Shown: one piece after another, positions 44,998-53,562 of the stretch | How the letters are laid out: the number at the start of each line of letters is the position of its first letter | Numbering within the stretch: position 1 is the stretch's first letter | Source: Maribacter thermophilus | GTDB taxonomy: Bacteria > Bacteroidota > Bacteroidia > Flavobacteriales > Flavobacteriaceae | DNA length: 64,000 nt | Direction of reading: 5' to 3' | Assembly (NCBI RefSeq): GCF_001020565.1 | Contig: NZ_LDAS01000001.1 | Coordinates: forward strand, 7,023 to 71,022 | The notes under the pieces: generated by a model | Seen by the model: only the letters and a program-made list of their open reading frames with translations | Told to the model about the DNA's origin: nothing | Database searches by the model: none | Program-made: the position numbers and the translations under genes

Positions 44998-45402
44998 CTA
45001 TGCGGTTTTCGTTATTTTGGCGATATCTTCTTTTTTCATGGGCTTGTTGTTAAAGGTGATCAAATGATGGGTTTGGTCCTTGTATTGTTCCCATTTTTGT
45101 TTGTCGTAAGGGTCTATGGATGAGGTGACTATGTTTATTCTTATTTTCTTTGTAATAGGAAGTTTAATAAATTCTTCTAGAAATTGCCAACCATCCATAA
45201 TGGGCATATTAATATCCAAAAAGATTACATCCGGTATTACTTCTGAGTCTTTGAACCTTTTGTTAAGGCCATCTAGCGCTACCTTTCCGTTTATGTACGA
45301 TTCTATAGTTTCACATTCAACAGTGAGGTTCAACATTTTATGAATGCCAAAAATCGCAATAGGGTCATCATCTACGATACTAATCAGCTTAAATTTTTTC
45401 AT
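44998..45402 (-). CDS. Single-domain response regulator
   Basis: 134 residues, a receiver only, with DDDP at the N-terminus, phospho-Asp63 in IFLDINMPIMDGW, and NKPMKKEDI at the switch end. No output domain, so it probably acts by protein contact (phosphorelay shuttle). Overlaps the PAS kinase by 14 bases, suggesting the kinase phosphorylates it. Confidence 0.92.
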   Translation of the reverse strand: MKKFKLISIVDDDPIAIFGIHKMLNLTVECETIESYINGKVALDGLNKRFKDSEVIPDVIFLDINMPIMDGWQFLEEFIKLPITKKIRINIVTSSIDPYDKQKWEQYKDQTHHLITFNNKPMKKEDIAKITKTA

Positions 45403-47239
45403 TAAAGAATATCTTAAAGGTTGTGCCTTTGCCTACTTCACTTTCTACTTCAATTTTTCCACCCATTGCTTCCACCTGATTCTTGGTTATATAAAGGCCT
45501 ATACCTCTGGCGTTTTGATGGTTGTGGAACGTTTTGTACATTCCAAACAGTTTGTTCCCATATTTTTTTAGGTCAATGCCCAGTCCGTTATCTTGTACAG
45601 ACAAGATACTAAAGTTACCCTCTTTTGTCAAATCCAGTGTTAACTCGGGTTTTCTTTTGGGGTGTTTGTATTTGATGCCATTGGTGATAAAATTCATTAA
45701 GATACTATCTAAATATGACGGAACGGCTTTTAAGGTTTCTTTTTTTGATATGTTGTTCGTAATACTTGCTTGGTTAGAATCTATGAAATCTGATAAGTTT
45801 TTCTTTACGGCGGTTATTCTCTCATGAAGGTTTACTTCTTTTGTCTCTAGATTTACGTTGGTGCTAATAGCGACCACTTCATTTAAATTGTCTATGGTTT
45901 CGAGTAAATTTTTGGACGCGCTATCTAGCATGTTCAGTATTTTCTTTTTTTCGTCTTCACATTCTTCATGATGTAAAAAATCTAATAGCATGGAGAAATT
46001 GGCTGTATGTGATCTTAAGTTATGTGAAACTATATGGGCAAAATTGATCAGTTTTTTGTTTTGTAAAGAGGTGACATCTATAAGGTTCCTAAGCTCTTTC
46101 TCCTTTTGTTTAATGTTTGTAATGTCCAAACTGATACCGATCAGGCCATTTGCTGTGCCATTTTCGTCGAAAAGTGGAATTTTTGAACTTAGAAATATAG
46201 TTTGTGTACCATCTTTTTTGGTGCAAATTAGTTCTTCCCCAAGAATTGGTGTCAAATTTGTCATTACCCTTATATCCTGTTCGGTGTAAGTACGGGCTGT
46301 TTCCGCATCGTACAAGTCAAAATTGTTCTTGCCCAACAGGTCGTTTTCATTATCAACCTCGAAGAAATCACATTCTGCCTTGTTAGCAAGAATTTTTCTG
46401 GAATTTATGTCTTTTACGTAAACGTTTAGAGGAAGGTTGTCCACTAGGGTCCTTAATAGCTTTTCATTTTTTTTGGTCTCTAAATGAGCGATTATTTGGT
46501 CGTTAATATCTTGAAATGTGCCACTAAAACCAACCAATTCTCCTTTTTTGAATATGGCTTTTCCGGTAGTCAAGACCCATTTATCTATACCAGTGGCGGT
46601 AGTTATTTGCAATTTTTCGCTCCATGGGGTTCCTTTTTCAGAAGCTTCGTAAAGAGCCATGGAAATAGCATTTCGGCTATAACCTTCTTTGTAAAACTTA
46701 ATGGCCGAATCAATGTCGGGAACATAATCCATTGGTACCTCATGAACAGCCTTGGTAATATCGCACCAACTTATTTTATTGGAGACAATGTCATATTCCC
46801 ATCTTCCTGTTTTAGAGCTTTTGGACTGTTGGTTTAATAGATTTTTTGTCTTTTCGAGTTCTAATTCGTTTTCGATGGATTCTGTTACATCGTTTATTTG
46901 AATGATGGCCCCAATAATATTTTCATTTAGATCGTACCAACAGGTGTTGGACCATTCGTACCATTTTTCTGTTTGGTTGGCATCAATATGTTTATGCACC
47001 CCTAATGGTTTTGCTTGTCCGCAAAAACAGTCTTGCAATACCTTTTTCCATTTATGGCTTACCTCAGGGAAAACATCGAATATGCTTTTTCCCAAGGTGT
47101 TGTTGCTGTCTTTTTCAAAAGTGGCAATCCATTTATCGGAAGCATGAACAATCTTAAATGTTCTGTCAACAAAAACAGTTAAGGTAGGTAATTGCTTTAT
47201 TAAGTAAGACGCTGGTTGGATTTGGGGGTCTTTCAACAT
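45389..47239 (-). CDS. PAS-domain sensor histidine kinase
   Basis: 616 residues, no membrane segment seen, so cytoplasmic. Three PAS domains at about 10-130, 135-255 and 262-375 (with PAC-type ends such as GIIQ, FSGTFQDI and GISLDITNIKQ), then a His-kinase dimerisation helix with HIVSHNLRSH and an ATPase domain (SVQDNGLGIDL, GIGLYITKNQVEAMGG). The HNLRSH form is typical of flavobacterial PAS kinases. A -7 box TATATTTG is at 47257-47264. Confidence 0.9.
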   Translation of the reverse strand: MLKDPQIQPASYLIKQLPTLTVFVDRTFKIVHASDKWIATFEKDSNNTLGKSIFDVFPEVSHKWKKVLQDCFCGQAKPLGVHKHIDANQTEKWYEWSNTCWYDLNENIIGAIIQINDVTESIENELELEKTKNLLNQQSKSSKTGRWEYDIVSNKISWCDITKAVHEVPMDYVPDIDSAIKFYKEGYSRNAISMALYEASEKGTPWSEKLQITTATGIDKWVLTTGKAIFKKGELVGFSGTFQDINDQIIAHLETKKNEKLLRTLVDNLPLNVYVKDINSRKILANKAECDFFEVDNENDLLGKNNFDLYDAETARTYTEQDIRVMTNLTPILGEELICTKKDGTQTIFLSSKIPLFDENGTANGLIGISLDITNIKQKEKELRNLIDVTSLQNKKLINFAHIVSHNLRSHTANFSMLLDFLHHEECEDEKKKILNMLDSASKNLLETIDNLNEVVAISTNVNLETKEVNLHERITAVKKNLSDFIDSNQASITNNISKKETLKAVPSYLDSILMNFITNGIKYKHPKRKPELTLDLTKEGNFSILSVQDNGLGIDLKKYGNKLFGMYKTFHNHQNARGIGLYITKNQVEAMGGKIEVESEVGKGTTFKIFFNEKI

Positions 47240-47256
47240 GCTGTTGTAATTTCTTA

Positions 47257-47264
47257 CAAATATA
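47257..47264 (-). promoter_or_regulatory. -7 box TATATTTG for PAS kinase
   Basis: Perfect TANNTTTG match on the minus strand, 17 bases upstream of the kinase ATG. No clear TTG element. Confidence 0.4.
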
Positions 47265-47602
47265 TCAGAGCTTTGTATTTAAGATTAATCTTTGTTGTGA
47301 ACTGGCATATATTTGTGGTTTTGTAAATGTTTTGGTCTTAAATCGTTGTTGTTTGTTAAGTTCTGTACAGACAACAAAAGGTTATCGTATTATTTAATTT
47401 GTTTTTTTTGTTGTTAGGTGAGCTTGTTCGGTCCTCTTTTTTCGGGTGTATCGAACTTAAAAAAATGAGTGTTTCCCTTGGGTTTTTTTCTTGGGACAGA
47501 CCAATGTCAAACCTGTTGTTATCTGTATATACAACAGTGCAATTTGTATAGCTATTCATCACCATCATTGTCTTTTAGCCATTATTTTTATCCAATTGCC
47601 TA

Positions 47603-47626
47603 GAAATCAGGTTTTATACTGATTTC
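47603..47626. repeat. Hairpin GAAATCAG / CTGATTTC
   Basis: Perfect 8-base arms (47603-47610 and 47619-47626) with an 8-base loop, directly next to the weak coaD terminator. Confidence 0.4.
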
Positions 47627-47658
47627 AAAAAATATTACTACCATGTAAAGGGTAATAT
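47627..47658 (-). terminator. Possible terminator downstream of coaD
   Basis: On the minus strand ATATTAC (47658-47652) pairs with GTAATAT (47638-47632), followed by T-rich sequence. Weak AT stem about 110 bases beyond the coaD stop. Confidence 0.35.
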
Positions 47659-47769
47659 CTCTAGATAAAAGTAAGAATATTCTGCTATAATATCTATAAA
47701 AGAAATGGTGATTTATTAGCAAATAGGTGTTGATAAGTATTGGGAAGAAGACTTTTTAAGAAAAGCGAT

Positions 47770-48228
47770 TTAAGATGATATTCTTACGGAATCGGGTACC
47801 AGGCCGGTATAGTCTCCCCCATTACGGATTACATCTCTTACAATGGACGAACTTATATAGGATTTTCCCGAAGAGGTAAGTAGGAATACGGTTTCTATTT
47901 CCGAAAGTTTACGATTGGTGTGCGCAATCGCTTTTTCAAATTCGAAATCTGCCGGATTTCGCAATCCCCTTAATATATAGTTTGCTTCTACTTTTTTACA
48001 AAAATCGACCGTTAGCCCCTCGTAGGTAAGGACTTTTATCTTTGGTTCGTCGGCAAATGCCCTTTTTATGAACGACATTCGTTGTTCTAACGAAAACATA
48101 TATTTCTTTTGAGCGTTTTTTCCGATAGCTATTATGAGTTCGTCGAATAGTGTAATGCCTCTCATGATAATATCATGATGGCCTAAGGTAAGGGGGTCAA
48201 AAGAACCTGGGAAAATTGCACGTCTCAT
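47770..48228 (-). CDS. coaD: Pantetheine-phosphate adenylyltransferase
   Basis: 152 residues. Nucleotidyltransferase motif PGSFDPLTLGHHDII (HxGH-like) at the N-terminus and SYISSSIVRDVIRNGG (ISSTxxR) near the C-terminus. Makes dephospho-CoA from 4'-phosphopantetheine. Follows ddl by 33 bases on the same strand. Confidence 0.96.
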   Translation of the reverse strand: MRRAIFPGSFDPLTLGHHDIIMRGITLFDELIIAIGKNAQKKYMFSLEQRMSFIKRAFADEPKIKVLTYEGLTVDFCKKVEANYILRGLRNPADFEFEKAIAHTNRKLSEIETVFLLTSSGKSYISSSIVRDVIRNGGDYTGLVPDSVRISS

Positions 48229-48261
48229 AGTTGTGGAAAATAATACTTAAAGGTAGTTATT

Positions 48262-49236
48262 TTAATGAAGAACCTCGTTGATAGCATTTTCAAAAAGTTG
48301 GGGCAGGTCTATACCAGCTTCCAGTGCCTGTTTGGGCAAAATACTTTCGGCCGTTAATCCGGGGGTTGTATTTACCTCTATTAGGTGGGGTTCGTCACCA
48401 ATGAAAATAAATTCACTTCTAGAAAATCCTTTTAATTTTAGGATGGTATAAATTTTTTCTGCTAGGGTTGTAACATTTAGTTCTTGGGTCTTGGAAATTC
48501 TGGCCGGTGTTATCTCTTGTGATTTACCCTCGTACTTTGCTTCATAGTCAAAAAAATCGTTTTCCGAAACGATTTCGGTGATGGGCAAGACTTTTGTTTT
48601 TCCTTTAAAAGTGATTACACCTACAGATACTTCGGTGCCATCCAAAAAACCTTCGATGATGATCTCATCGTCTTCTTTAAATGCATGGTCTATCGCTTTT
48701 TGCAGTTCTTCTTTTTTGTATACTTTAGAAATACCGAAACTACTACCGGCTTTGTTGGCTTTTACAAAACAGGGTAACTGTACGGTGTCTATAATCTCTT
48801 GTTCGTTTATTTTATCTCCTTTGTTAAGGTAATACGAAGGGGCCGATTTAACGCCGTAGGGCTTTAGCACACTTAGTAGGTCTCTTTTGTTAAAGGTAAG
48901 TGCCGACTGATAAAAATCACATGAAGTGTGTGGTATGTTCAGTAATTCAAAATACGCCTGCATAAGTCCATCTTCTCCCGGGGTGCCATGTATAGCGTTA
49001 AAAACACAATCAAAGAATATTTTTTCATCGCCGATCTTTAGAGAAAAGTCATTTTTGTTAATGGGGGTCTCATCTCCTTTTTCATTAACGTAGACCCATT
49101 TTTTCTTGAATATATGTACAGGGTACAAATCAAATTTATCTTTATCCAAATTATTGTATACTACCATACCGCTATTTAGCGATATTTTATACTCGCTAGA
49201 ATAGCCACCCATTATAATTGCTATCTTTTTCTTCAT
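48262..49236 (-). CDS. ddl: D-alanine--D-alanine ligase
   Basis: 324 residues. ATP-grasp enzyme: IIMGGYSSEYKISLNSG (Glu in SSEY), NAIHGTPGEDG, CFVKANKAGSSFGI, and LIEVNTTPGLTAESILPKQ. Makes the D-Ala-D-Ala dipeptide for peptidoglycan. Divergent from the PASTA gene; promoter elements are at 49265-49291. Confidence 0.96.
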   Translation of the reverse strand: MKKKIAIIMGGYSSEYKISLNSGMVVYNNLDKDKFDLYPVHIFKKKWVYVNEKGDETPINKNDFSLKIGDEKIFFDCVFNAIHGTPGEDGLMQAYFELLNIPHTSCDFYQSALTFNKRDLLSVLKPYGVKSAPSYYLNKGDKINEQEIIDTVQLPCFVKANKAGSSFGISKVYKKEELQKAIDHAFKEDDEIIIEGFLDGTEVSVGVITFKGKTKVLPITEIVSENDFFDYEAKYEGKSQEITPARISKTQELNVTTLAEKIYTILKLKGFSRSEFIFIGDEPHLIEVNTTPGLTAESILPKQALEAGIDLPQLFENAINEVLH

Positions 49237-49264
49237 CGGGAATAAAAAAAAGTTGTTAACGATG

Positions 49265-49291
49265 CAAAGATGTGTTATTCCCTTTAAACAA
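49265..49291 (-). promoter_or_regulatory. Probable promoter of ddl-coaD
   Basis: On the minus strand TTG at 49291-49289 and CATCTTTG at 49272-49265 (seven of eight to TANNTTTG positions allowing one mismatch), spacer 16. Confidence 0.4.
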
Positions 49292-49362
49292 AAAAGGATG
49301 TATTGTTTAACCTGATGATTTTTGTAAAAGAATATCCGTTAACATTTAAAAATGAGGTTTAA

Positions 49363-49389
49363 TTGGTAAATAGGCATTTATTATATTTG
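49363..49389 (+). promoter_or_regulatory. Promoter of PASTA gene (TTG / TATATTTG)
   Basis: TTG at 49363-49365, TATATTTG at 49382-49389, spacer 16, 18 bases before the ATG. Confidence 0.55.
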
Positions 49390-49407
49390 TACGATTAAAA
49401 ACGCCAA

Positions 49408-49995
49408 ATGAGGAATTTCTTAAGTTTTTTAAAGAGTAAAACATTTCTAATTCAGTTGGGGCTGGCATTCGTGGCTCTATTGATATTGGTGTTCTTTACG
49501 ATGAGCTGGTTAAATAGTACCACCAACCATGGTGAGTTTGTAGAAGTTCCGGATTTTTCCAAACTGTCCGTCATGGAAATGCGACAATCTGTAGAAAAAG
49601 CAGGATTGCGTTATGAAGTTGTAGATTCTGCAAATTATAATCCCGATTACCCCAAATTTTCCATTATAGAACAAAACCCTTCGGCAGGTACAAAGGTTAA
49701 GGCAAATAGGAAAATATATTTTACCGTAAACCCATCAGGTTACAAGAAAGTTACCGTTCCCAATATCATCCAGGTGACCAAGAGAAATGCTTCCTCTATG
49801 TTAAAGGCGGTGGGGCTAGACGTTCAGAGGGTTACCTATATAGACCAATTGGGTAAAGATATGGTCTATTATATCAAGTATAGGGGAAAAGATATTAAGC
49901 CAGGGGACAAGCTTCCAAAAACCTCTAAAATTGAACTGATTTGCGGTAACGGCAATATTCCTGACAGCGCAAGGATTCAGGCCGATTCCGAATAA
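49408..49995 (+). CDS. PASTA domain membrane protein
   Basis: 195 residues. N-terminal membrane helix about 14-34, then two PASTA repeats (about 45-110: VEVPDFSKLSVMEMRQSVEKAG; about 112-180: VTVPNIIQVTKRNASSMLKAVG). No kinase domain, unlike Firmicute PASTA kinases. The repeats should face the periplasm and may bind peptidoglycan or its precursors; the neighbouring ddl fits. Two bases before rluD. Confidence 0.88.
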   Translation: MRNFLSFLKSKTFLIQLGLAFVALLILVFFTMSWLNSTTNHGEFVEVPDFSKLSVMEMRQSVEKAGLRYEVVDSANYNPDYPKFSIIEQNPSAGTKVKANRKIYFTVNPSGYKKVTVPNIIQVTKRNASSMLKAVGLDVQRVTYIDQLGKDMVYYIKYRGKDIKPGDKLPKTSKIELICGNGNIPDSARIQADSE

Positions 49996-49997
49996 AT

Positions 49998-51026
49998 ATG
50001 ACAGCTAACTTAAATCCCGAACCTGAAGACAATGACCTTTTTGAACATCATAGATTTGTAGCTTCAAAAGGGCAAGAACCATTAAGGGTAGACAAATTCT
50101 TGATGAATTTTATCGAGAACGCTACTAGAAACAAGATTCAGCAAGCGGCCAAAGATGGCCATGTTTGGGTAAACGATACCATTGTAAAATCGAATTATAA
50201 GGTAAAGGCAGGAGATGAGGTAAAAGTACTGTTCGAACATCCTCCGCATGAGTATTTGTTGGTGCCAGAAAATATTCCAATAGATGTAGTCTATGAAGAC
50301 GATGTTCTATTGGTGGTGAACAAACCTGCCGGTATGGTGGTACATCCAGGTCATGGTAATTATTCCGGTACGCTCATAAATGCTTTGATATATCATTTTG
50401 ACAACTTACCGACCAATAGTAATGAGCGTCCAGGTCTGGTTCATAGAATAGATAAGGATACTTCTGGTCTTCTGGTCATAGCAAAGACAGAGGCCGCCAT
50501 GACCCATTTGGCAAAACAGTTCTTTGACAAAACATCGCAAAGAGAATATATCGCTTTGGTTTGGGGGAATGTAGAGGATGATGAAGGTACAATAGAGGGC
50601 AATGTGGGCCGAAACCCGAAGAACAGGCTTCAAATGCATGTTTTTCCCGATGGGGAAGAAGGTAAAGAAGCCGTTACCCACTATAAGGTACTTGAGAGAT
50701 TGGGTTATGTAACCTTGGTATCTTGTAGATTGGAGACCGGTAGAACGCATCAGATAAGGGTACATATGAAATATATTGGTCACACCCTGTTCAATGATGA
50801 GCGCTATGGGGGTGACAAAATTTTAAAAGGCACCACCTTTACCAAGTACAAGCAGTTTGTAGAAAACGCGTTTAAGGTGTTGCCAAGGCAGGCATTACAT
50901 GCCAAGACTCTCGGTTTTGTGCATCCCGTTACGGGAAAGCAGATGTATTTTGATTCTGAAATTCCCGATGACATGCAATCTTGTATAGAAAAATGGAGAA
51001 ACTATAGTAAAAATAGTATAGAATAG
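49998..51026 (+). CDS. rluD: RluA family pseudouridine synthase
   Basis: 342 residues. S4 domain at about 28-85 (LRVDKFLMNFIE), catalytic Asp152 in HRIDKDTSGLLVIAKT, and GRTHQIRVHMKYIGH. Most like RluD, which modifies the helix 69 loop of 23S rRNA. Operon with the PASTA gene. Confidence 0.93.
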   Translation: MTANLNPEPEDNDLFEHHRFVASKGQEPLRVDKFLMNFIENATRNKIQQAAKDGHVWVNDTIVKSNYKVKAGDEVKVLFEHPPHEYLLVPENIPIDVVYEDDVLLVVNKPAGMVVHPGHGNYSGTLINALIYHFDNLPTNSNERPGLVHRIDKDTSGLLVIAKTEAAMTHLAKQFFDKTSQREYIALVWGNVEDDEGTIEGNVGRNPKNRLQMHVFPDGEEGKEAVTHYKVLERLGYVTLVSCRLETGRTHQIRVHMKYIGHTLFNDERYGGDKILKGTTFTKYKQFVENAFKVLPRQALHAKTLGFVHPVTGKQMYFDSEIPDDMQSCIEKWRNYSKNSIE

Positions 51027-51090
51027 ATATTGCCAATATCACTATCATAACTCTTTCTGAACATCCATAGTTTTTACTTGAAAACCTAGT

Positions 51091-51098
51091 TATTTTTG
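51091..51098 (+). promoter_or_regulatory. -7 box TATTTTTG for yaaA
   Basis: Perfect TANNTTTG match 83 bases before the yaaA ATG at 51181; would leave a leader of about 77 bases. Confidence 0.3.
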
Positions 51099-51180
51099 AT
51101 ATGTGAATAGTTGAATGTTCTTTGTTTTTTTCTATAGGCAAAGAAGTTTATATTTAAACAGGTTTAAAATTAAATTTCCG

Positions 51181-51942
51181 ATGAAAATTGTAATATCGCC
51201 CGCCAAATCGTTAGATTTTGAAAGTAATTTGCCCACTCAAAAATTTTCTCAGCCCGTATTTATAGAAGAGGCCAAAAAACTAAATAAAATTTTGGCGAAG
51301 AAAAAGCCAAAGGCTCTTTCTGAACTTATGTCCATTTCCGATAATCTGGCTCAGTTGAATTGGGAGCGAAATCAAAATTTTAAAACTCCGTTTACCGCAG
51401 AAAATGCAAGACCGGCAGTTTACGCTTTTAACGGGGACGTTTACCAAGGTTTGGATGCCTACACCCTTAAAGAGTCACAATTGGAAGACCTGCAAAATAC
51501 CCTGCGTATCCTTTCTGGGCTTTATGGTGTTTTAAAACCATTGGACCTTATGCAACCTTACCGTTTGGAAATGGGGACCAATTTAAAGGTAGGTAGAAAG
51601 AAAAACCTATATGAATTCTGGAAAAGTACACTTACCGATTATCTGAACAGCGAGCTAGAGAATGATGAGCTATTCGTTAATTTGGCGAGTAATGAATATT
51701 TTGGTGCCATTGATGCCAAAAAATTAAAAGTGCCGGTTATTGCCCCTGTTTTTAAGGATTGGAAAAATGACAAATTGAAAGTAATCAGTTTTTACGCGAA
51801 AAAGGCAAGAGGTTCTATGGTGCGCTATATTTTGGACAATAAAGCGAAAAGTTTGGACGATATAAGAGGATTTGATTTAGACGGGTACCAGTTTAGTGCC
51901 GAGCATACCTTAAAAGAAAACCAACCTGTGTTTGTTAGGTAA
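51181..51942 (+). CDS. yaaA: Peroxide stress protein YaaA
   Basis: 253 residues from the ATG at 51181 ([13 protein letters not shown]); the longer frame from 51115 lacks resemblance. DUF328/UPF0246: [19 protein letters not shown] and VNLASNEYF are signature segments. In E. coli YaaA lowers free iron under peroxide stress and binds DNA. Confidence 0.94.
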   Translation: MKIVISPAKSLDFESNLPTQKFSQPVFIEEAKKLNKILAKKKPKALSELMSISDNLAQLNWERNQNFKTPFTAENARPAVYAFNGDVYQGLDAYTLKESQLEDLQNTLRILSGLYGVLKPLDLMQPYRLEMGTNLKVGRKKNLYEFWKSTLTDYLNSELENDELFVNLASNEYFGAIDAKKLKVPVIAPVFKDWKNDKLKVISFYAKKARGSMVRYILDNKAKSLDDIRGFDLDGYQFSAEHTLKENQPVFVR

Positions 51943-51997
51943 AATATAATGCAAGAGATTTCGTTCTGTTAGTATAATTATATATGATAATAATACT

Positions 51998-52363
51998 ATG
52001 AAAAGGTTCTTGGCGATATTGGTACTGTTTATTGTGGTAGTTTCTTCTTGTACGGATAGGGATGATGATGTTGATATGGTAAATATTCGTATTAAGAACG
52101 ATACCGATTTCTCGTTTACCGAAGTAAGGATCATAGAAAAAGATACGGTATTTGAAAATATACCTGCAGGTGAATTCTCGGATTATTACGAGTTTGAGAG
52201 TGCTGCAGAAGAGATGCAACTGAGTATTGTTACAGATTCGGCCACTTATGGTTATTCGCCAAACCAAGCGGTAATAGATTCTTTACCTATAGGTTTTTAT
52301 ACCTATGAACTGGCAATTGATGAAGAAAACCAAGTAGAGTTCAACTTCAGAATAGACTACTAG
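51998..52363 (+). CDS. Hypothetical lipoprotein
   Basis: 121 residues. Signal peptide with lipobox VVSSC (Cys18), then an Asp-rich linker (TDRDDDVDM), which may favour surface export as in Bacteroidota lipoprotein export signals. The body looks like one small beta sandwich (NIRIKNDTDFSFTEVRII...YELAIDEENQVEFNFRI). Family not recognised; function unknown. Confidence 0.78.
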   Translation: MKRFLAILVLFIVVVSSCTDRDDDVDMVNIRIKNDTDFSFTEVRIIEKDTVFENIPAGEFSDYYEFESAAEEMQLSIVTDSATYGYSPNQAVIDSLPIGFYTYELAIDEENQVEFNFRIDY

Positions 52364-52367
52364 TAAT

Positions 52368-52496
52368 CTATTTTTTCTTGCTGATTTTTATTTTTTCTTC
52401 AACACTGGGTCTTCTTTTTATTTTTTTAGGTCGTCTGGCGCCATAAGAATTATTGGCTATTTTACCTCTTTTTGATTTTTTGTCTCCTTTTCCCAT
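52368..52496 (-). CDS. 30S ribosomal protein THX
   Basis: 42 residues (MGKGDKKSKRGKIANNSYG, then RRPKK...). The GKGDKKSKRGKI...SYG.RRP pattern is that of bTHX, a tiny very basic 30S-subunit protein first seen in Thermus and widespread in Bacteroidota. An alternative ATG two codons upstream (52502) gives MV before MGKG. Too short for usual gene-length cut-offs. It ends 4 bases from the stop of the convergent lipoprotein gene. Confidence 0.88.
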   Translation of the reverse strand: MGKGDKKSKRGKIANNSYGARRPKKIKRRPSVEEKIKISKKK

Positions 52497-52595
52497 AACC
52501 ATACTGTTTTTATCATCTTAAAGTTAATAAATTAGAGGCTAAAAAGCTATTACAATGTCTTGTTGTACCTTTAACGGTATAACCAATATTCCATT

Positions 52596-53255
52596 TTGTT
52601 TGTACATACACATCCATACGAACCTTTTTTGTTTAAAGAGGCAACAAAGCTTATAGTGGGCACTTTGCCTCCACCTAGATTTACCACAAGAGATTTAAAA
52701 GAAGGAGACGTAGATTTTTGTTATGGAAGTAGAGATGGACAATTGTGGCCTATATTGAACGATATTTTTAACTTGGCCCTGCCTTTTGAGACAACGCAAG
52801 AAGCCATAGAGAAACGTAAGTCTTTTTTAGTAGAGCGTAAAATTGGAATATGTGATATTGTTGCTTCTGCGGTACGAAGCAAAGTAGATGCCTCTGATTT
52901 GGGGATGCAAAATATTGAGTTAAGAAATCTGTTGAGGTATCTGGGCCAATATTCAAATGTAGAAACCTTGCTGTTTACTGGTGGCAATAGTAAAAATGGA
53001 CCTGAATATCTATTCCGAAAACATTTAAGGGCAAATGGTGTAGTTTACGAAAAACTGTCCGATGAGGTGCCTAGGATTCATAGGTTTGTTCATCCTATTA
53101 CGGCAAAAGAAATACGTACCGTATCGTTGATAGCGCCTTCTGGCGCCGCTAACAGGGCAGTGGGCAGTCTATCTTTATACAAGAGTTTAAAGGCCAAAGA
53201 TCCAACATTTAACACATTGGATTTTAGGATCATGCAGTACAGAAAATTCTTTTGA
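52596..53255 (+). CDS. Uracil-DNA glycosylase family protein
   Basis: 219 residues. LIVGTLPPPRF at the N-terminus and FYG-like FCYGSRDGQLWPIL, then a LFTGGNSKNG segment and LIAPSGAANRA near the end, consistent with the UDG-like superfamily (uracil or mismatch DNA glycosylase). The family assignment is from pattern only; the substrate is unknown. The start appears to be TTG at 52596, with ATT just before as the only other choice after the stop at 52572. A terminator follows. Confidence 0.78.
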   Translation: MFVHTHPYEPFLFKEATKLIVGTLPPPRFTTRDLKEGDVDFCYGSRDGQLWPILNDIFNLALPFETTQEAIEKRKSFLVERKIGICDIVASAVRSKVDASDLGMQNIELRNLLRYLGQYSNVETLLFTGGNSKNGPEYLFRKHLRANGVVYEKLSDEVPRIHRFVHPITAKEIRTVSLIAPSGAANRAVGSLSLYKSLKAKDPTFNTLDFRIMQYRKFF

Positions 53256-53296
53256 TCTTTTATGGGTTAATTTTAAGGGGGCTATTTGTACAAACT

Positions 53297-53328
53297 AAAA
53301 AGAGTCCCGCTTTTGGCAAGACTCTTTT
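53297..53328 (+). terminator. Intrinsic terminator after glycosylase gene
   Basis: AAAAGAGTC (53298-53306) pairs with GACTCTTTT (53320-53328). Confidence 0.75.
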
Positions 53329-53562
53329 ACGAGAACACTATATGAAAATGAAAAAAATTATTTACTTAACTACAGTGTAAAACTAAGTCGGTTTTGCAGA
53401 ATAGTTTAATTATTGTTGTCAAAACTGTTGTTTTTGTGGTAAAGGAAATCTATTTTGTTATTTAAGAATATTCGTGCCCATGATTACTCTAGAATATCGA
53501 TATTTATATTCGAAAATAGGAGTCCATGAATATCTAAACAAAAGAAAAATAACGAGCGTTAT
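53329..53562. other. Noncoding region upstream of ppc
   Basis: With the terminator this is a 307-base gap. It contains only a 12-codon frame (53342-53380) resembling the start of a signal peptide and AT-rich sequence. No clear promoter consensus was found for ppc. Confidence 0.5.

Larger units (their letters stand above)
47240..47769. other. 530-base noncoding region between coaD and PAS kinase
   Basis: No supported gene. It holds the kinase -7 box, repeated GTTGT/ACAAC words between about 47340 and 47540 (including CTGTTGT...ACAACAG at 47513-47537), and two adjacent hairpins at 47603-47626 and 47632-47658. No tRNA-like cloverleaf is seen. Possibly long regulatory leader for the kinase plus the coaD terminator. 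Confidence 0.5.

Noticed and set aside
47356-47568. 70-residue minus-strand frame in the long gap
   Set aside because: No domain, membrane or signal features, and a composition like random AT-rich sequence.
51026-51040. Dyad GATATTG-C-CAATATC at the rluD stop
   Set aside because: Short AT-rich dyad without T-run; too weak for a terminator and in no promoter context.
53342-53380. 12-codon frame MKMKKIIYLTTV before ppc
   Set aside because: Looks like the start of a signal peptide but stops at once; could be a remnant, but too short to support.
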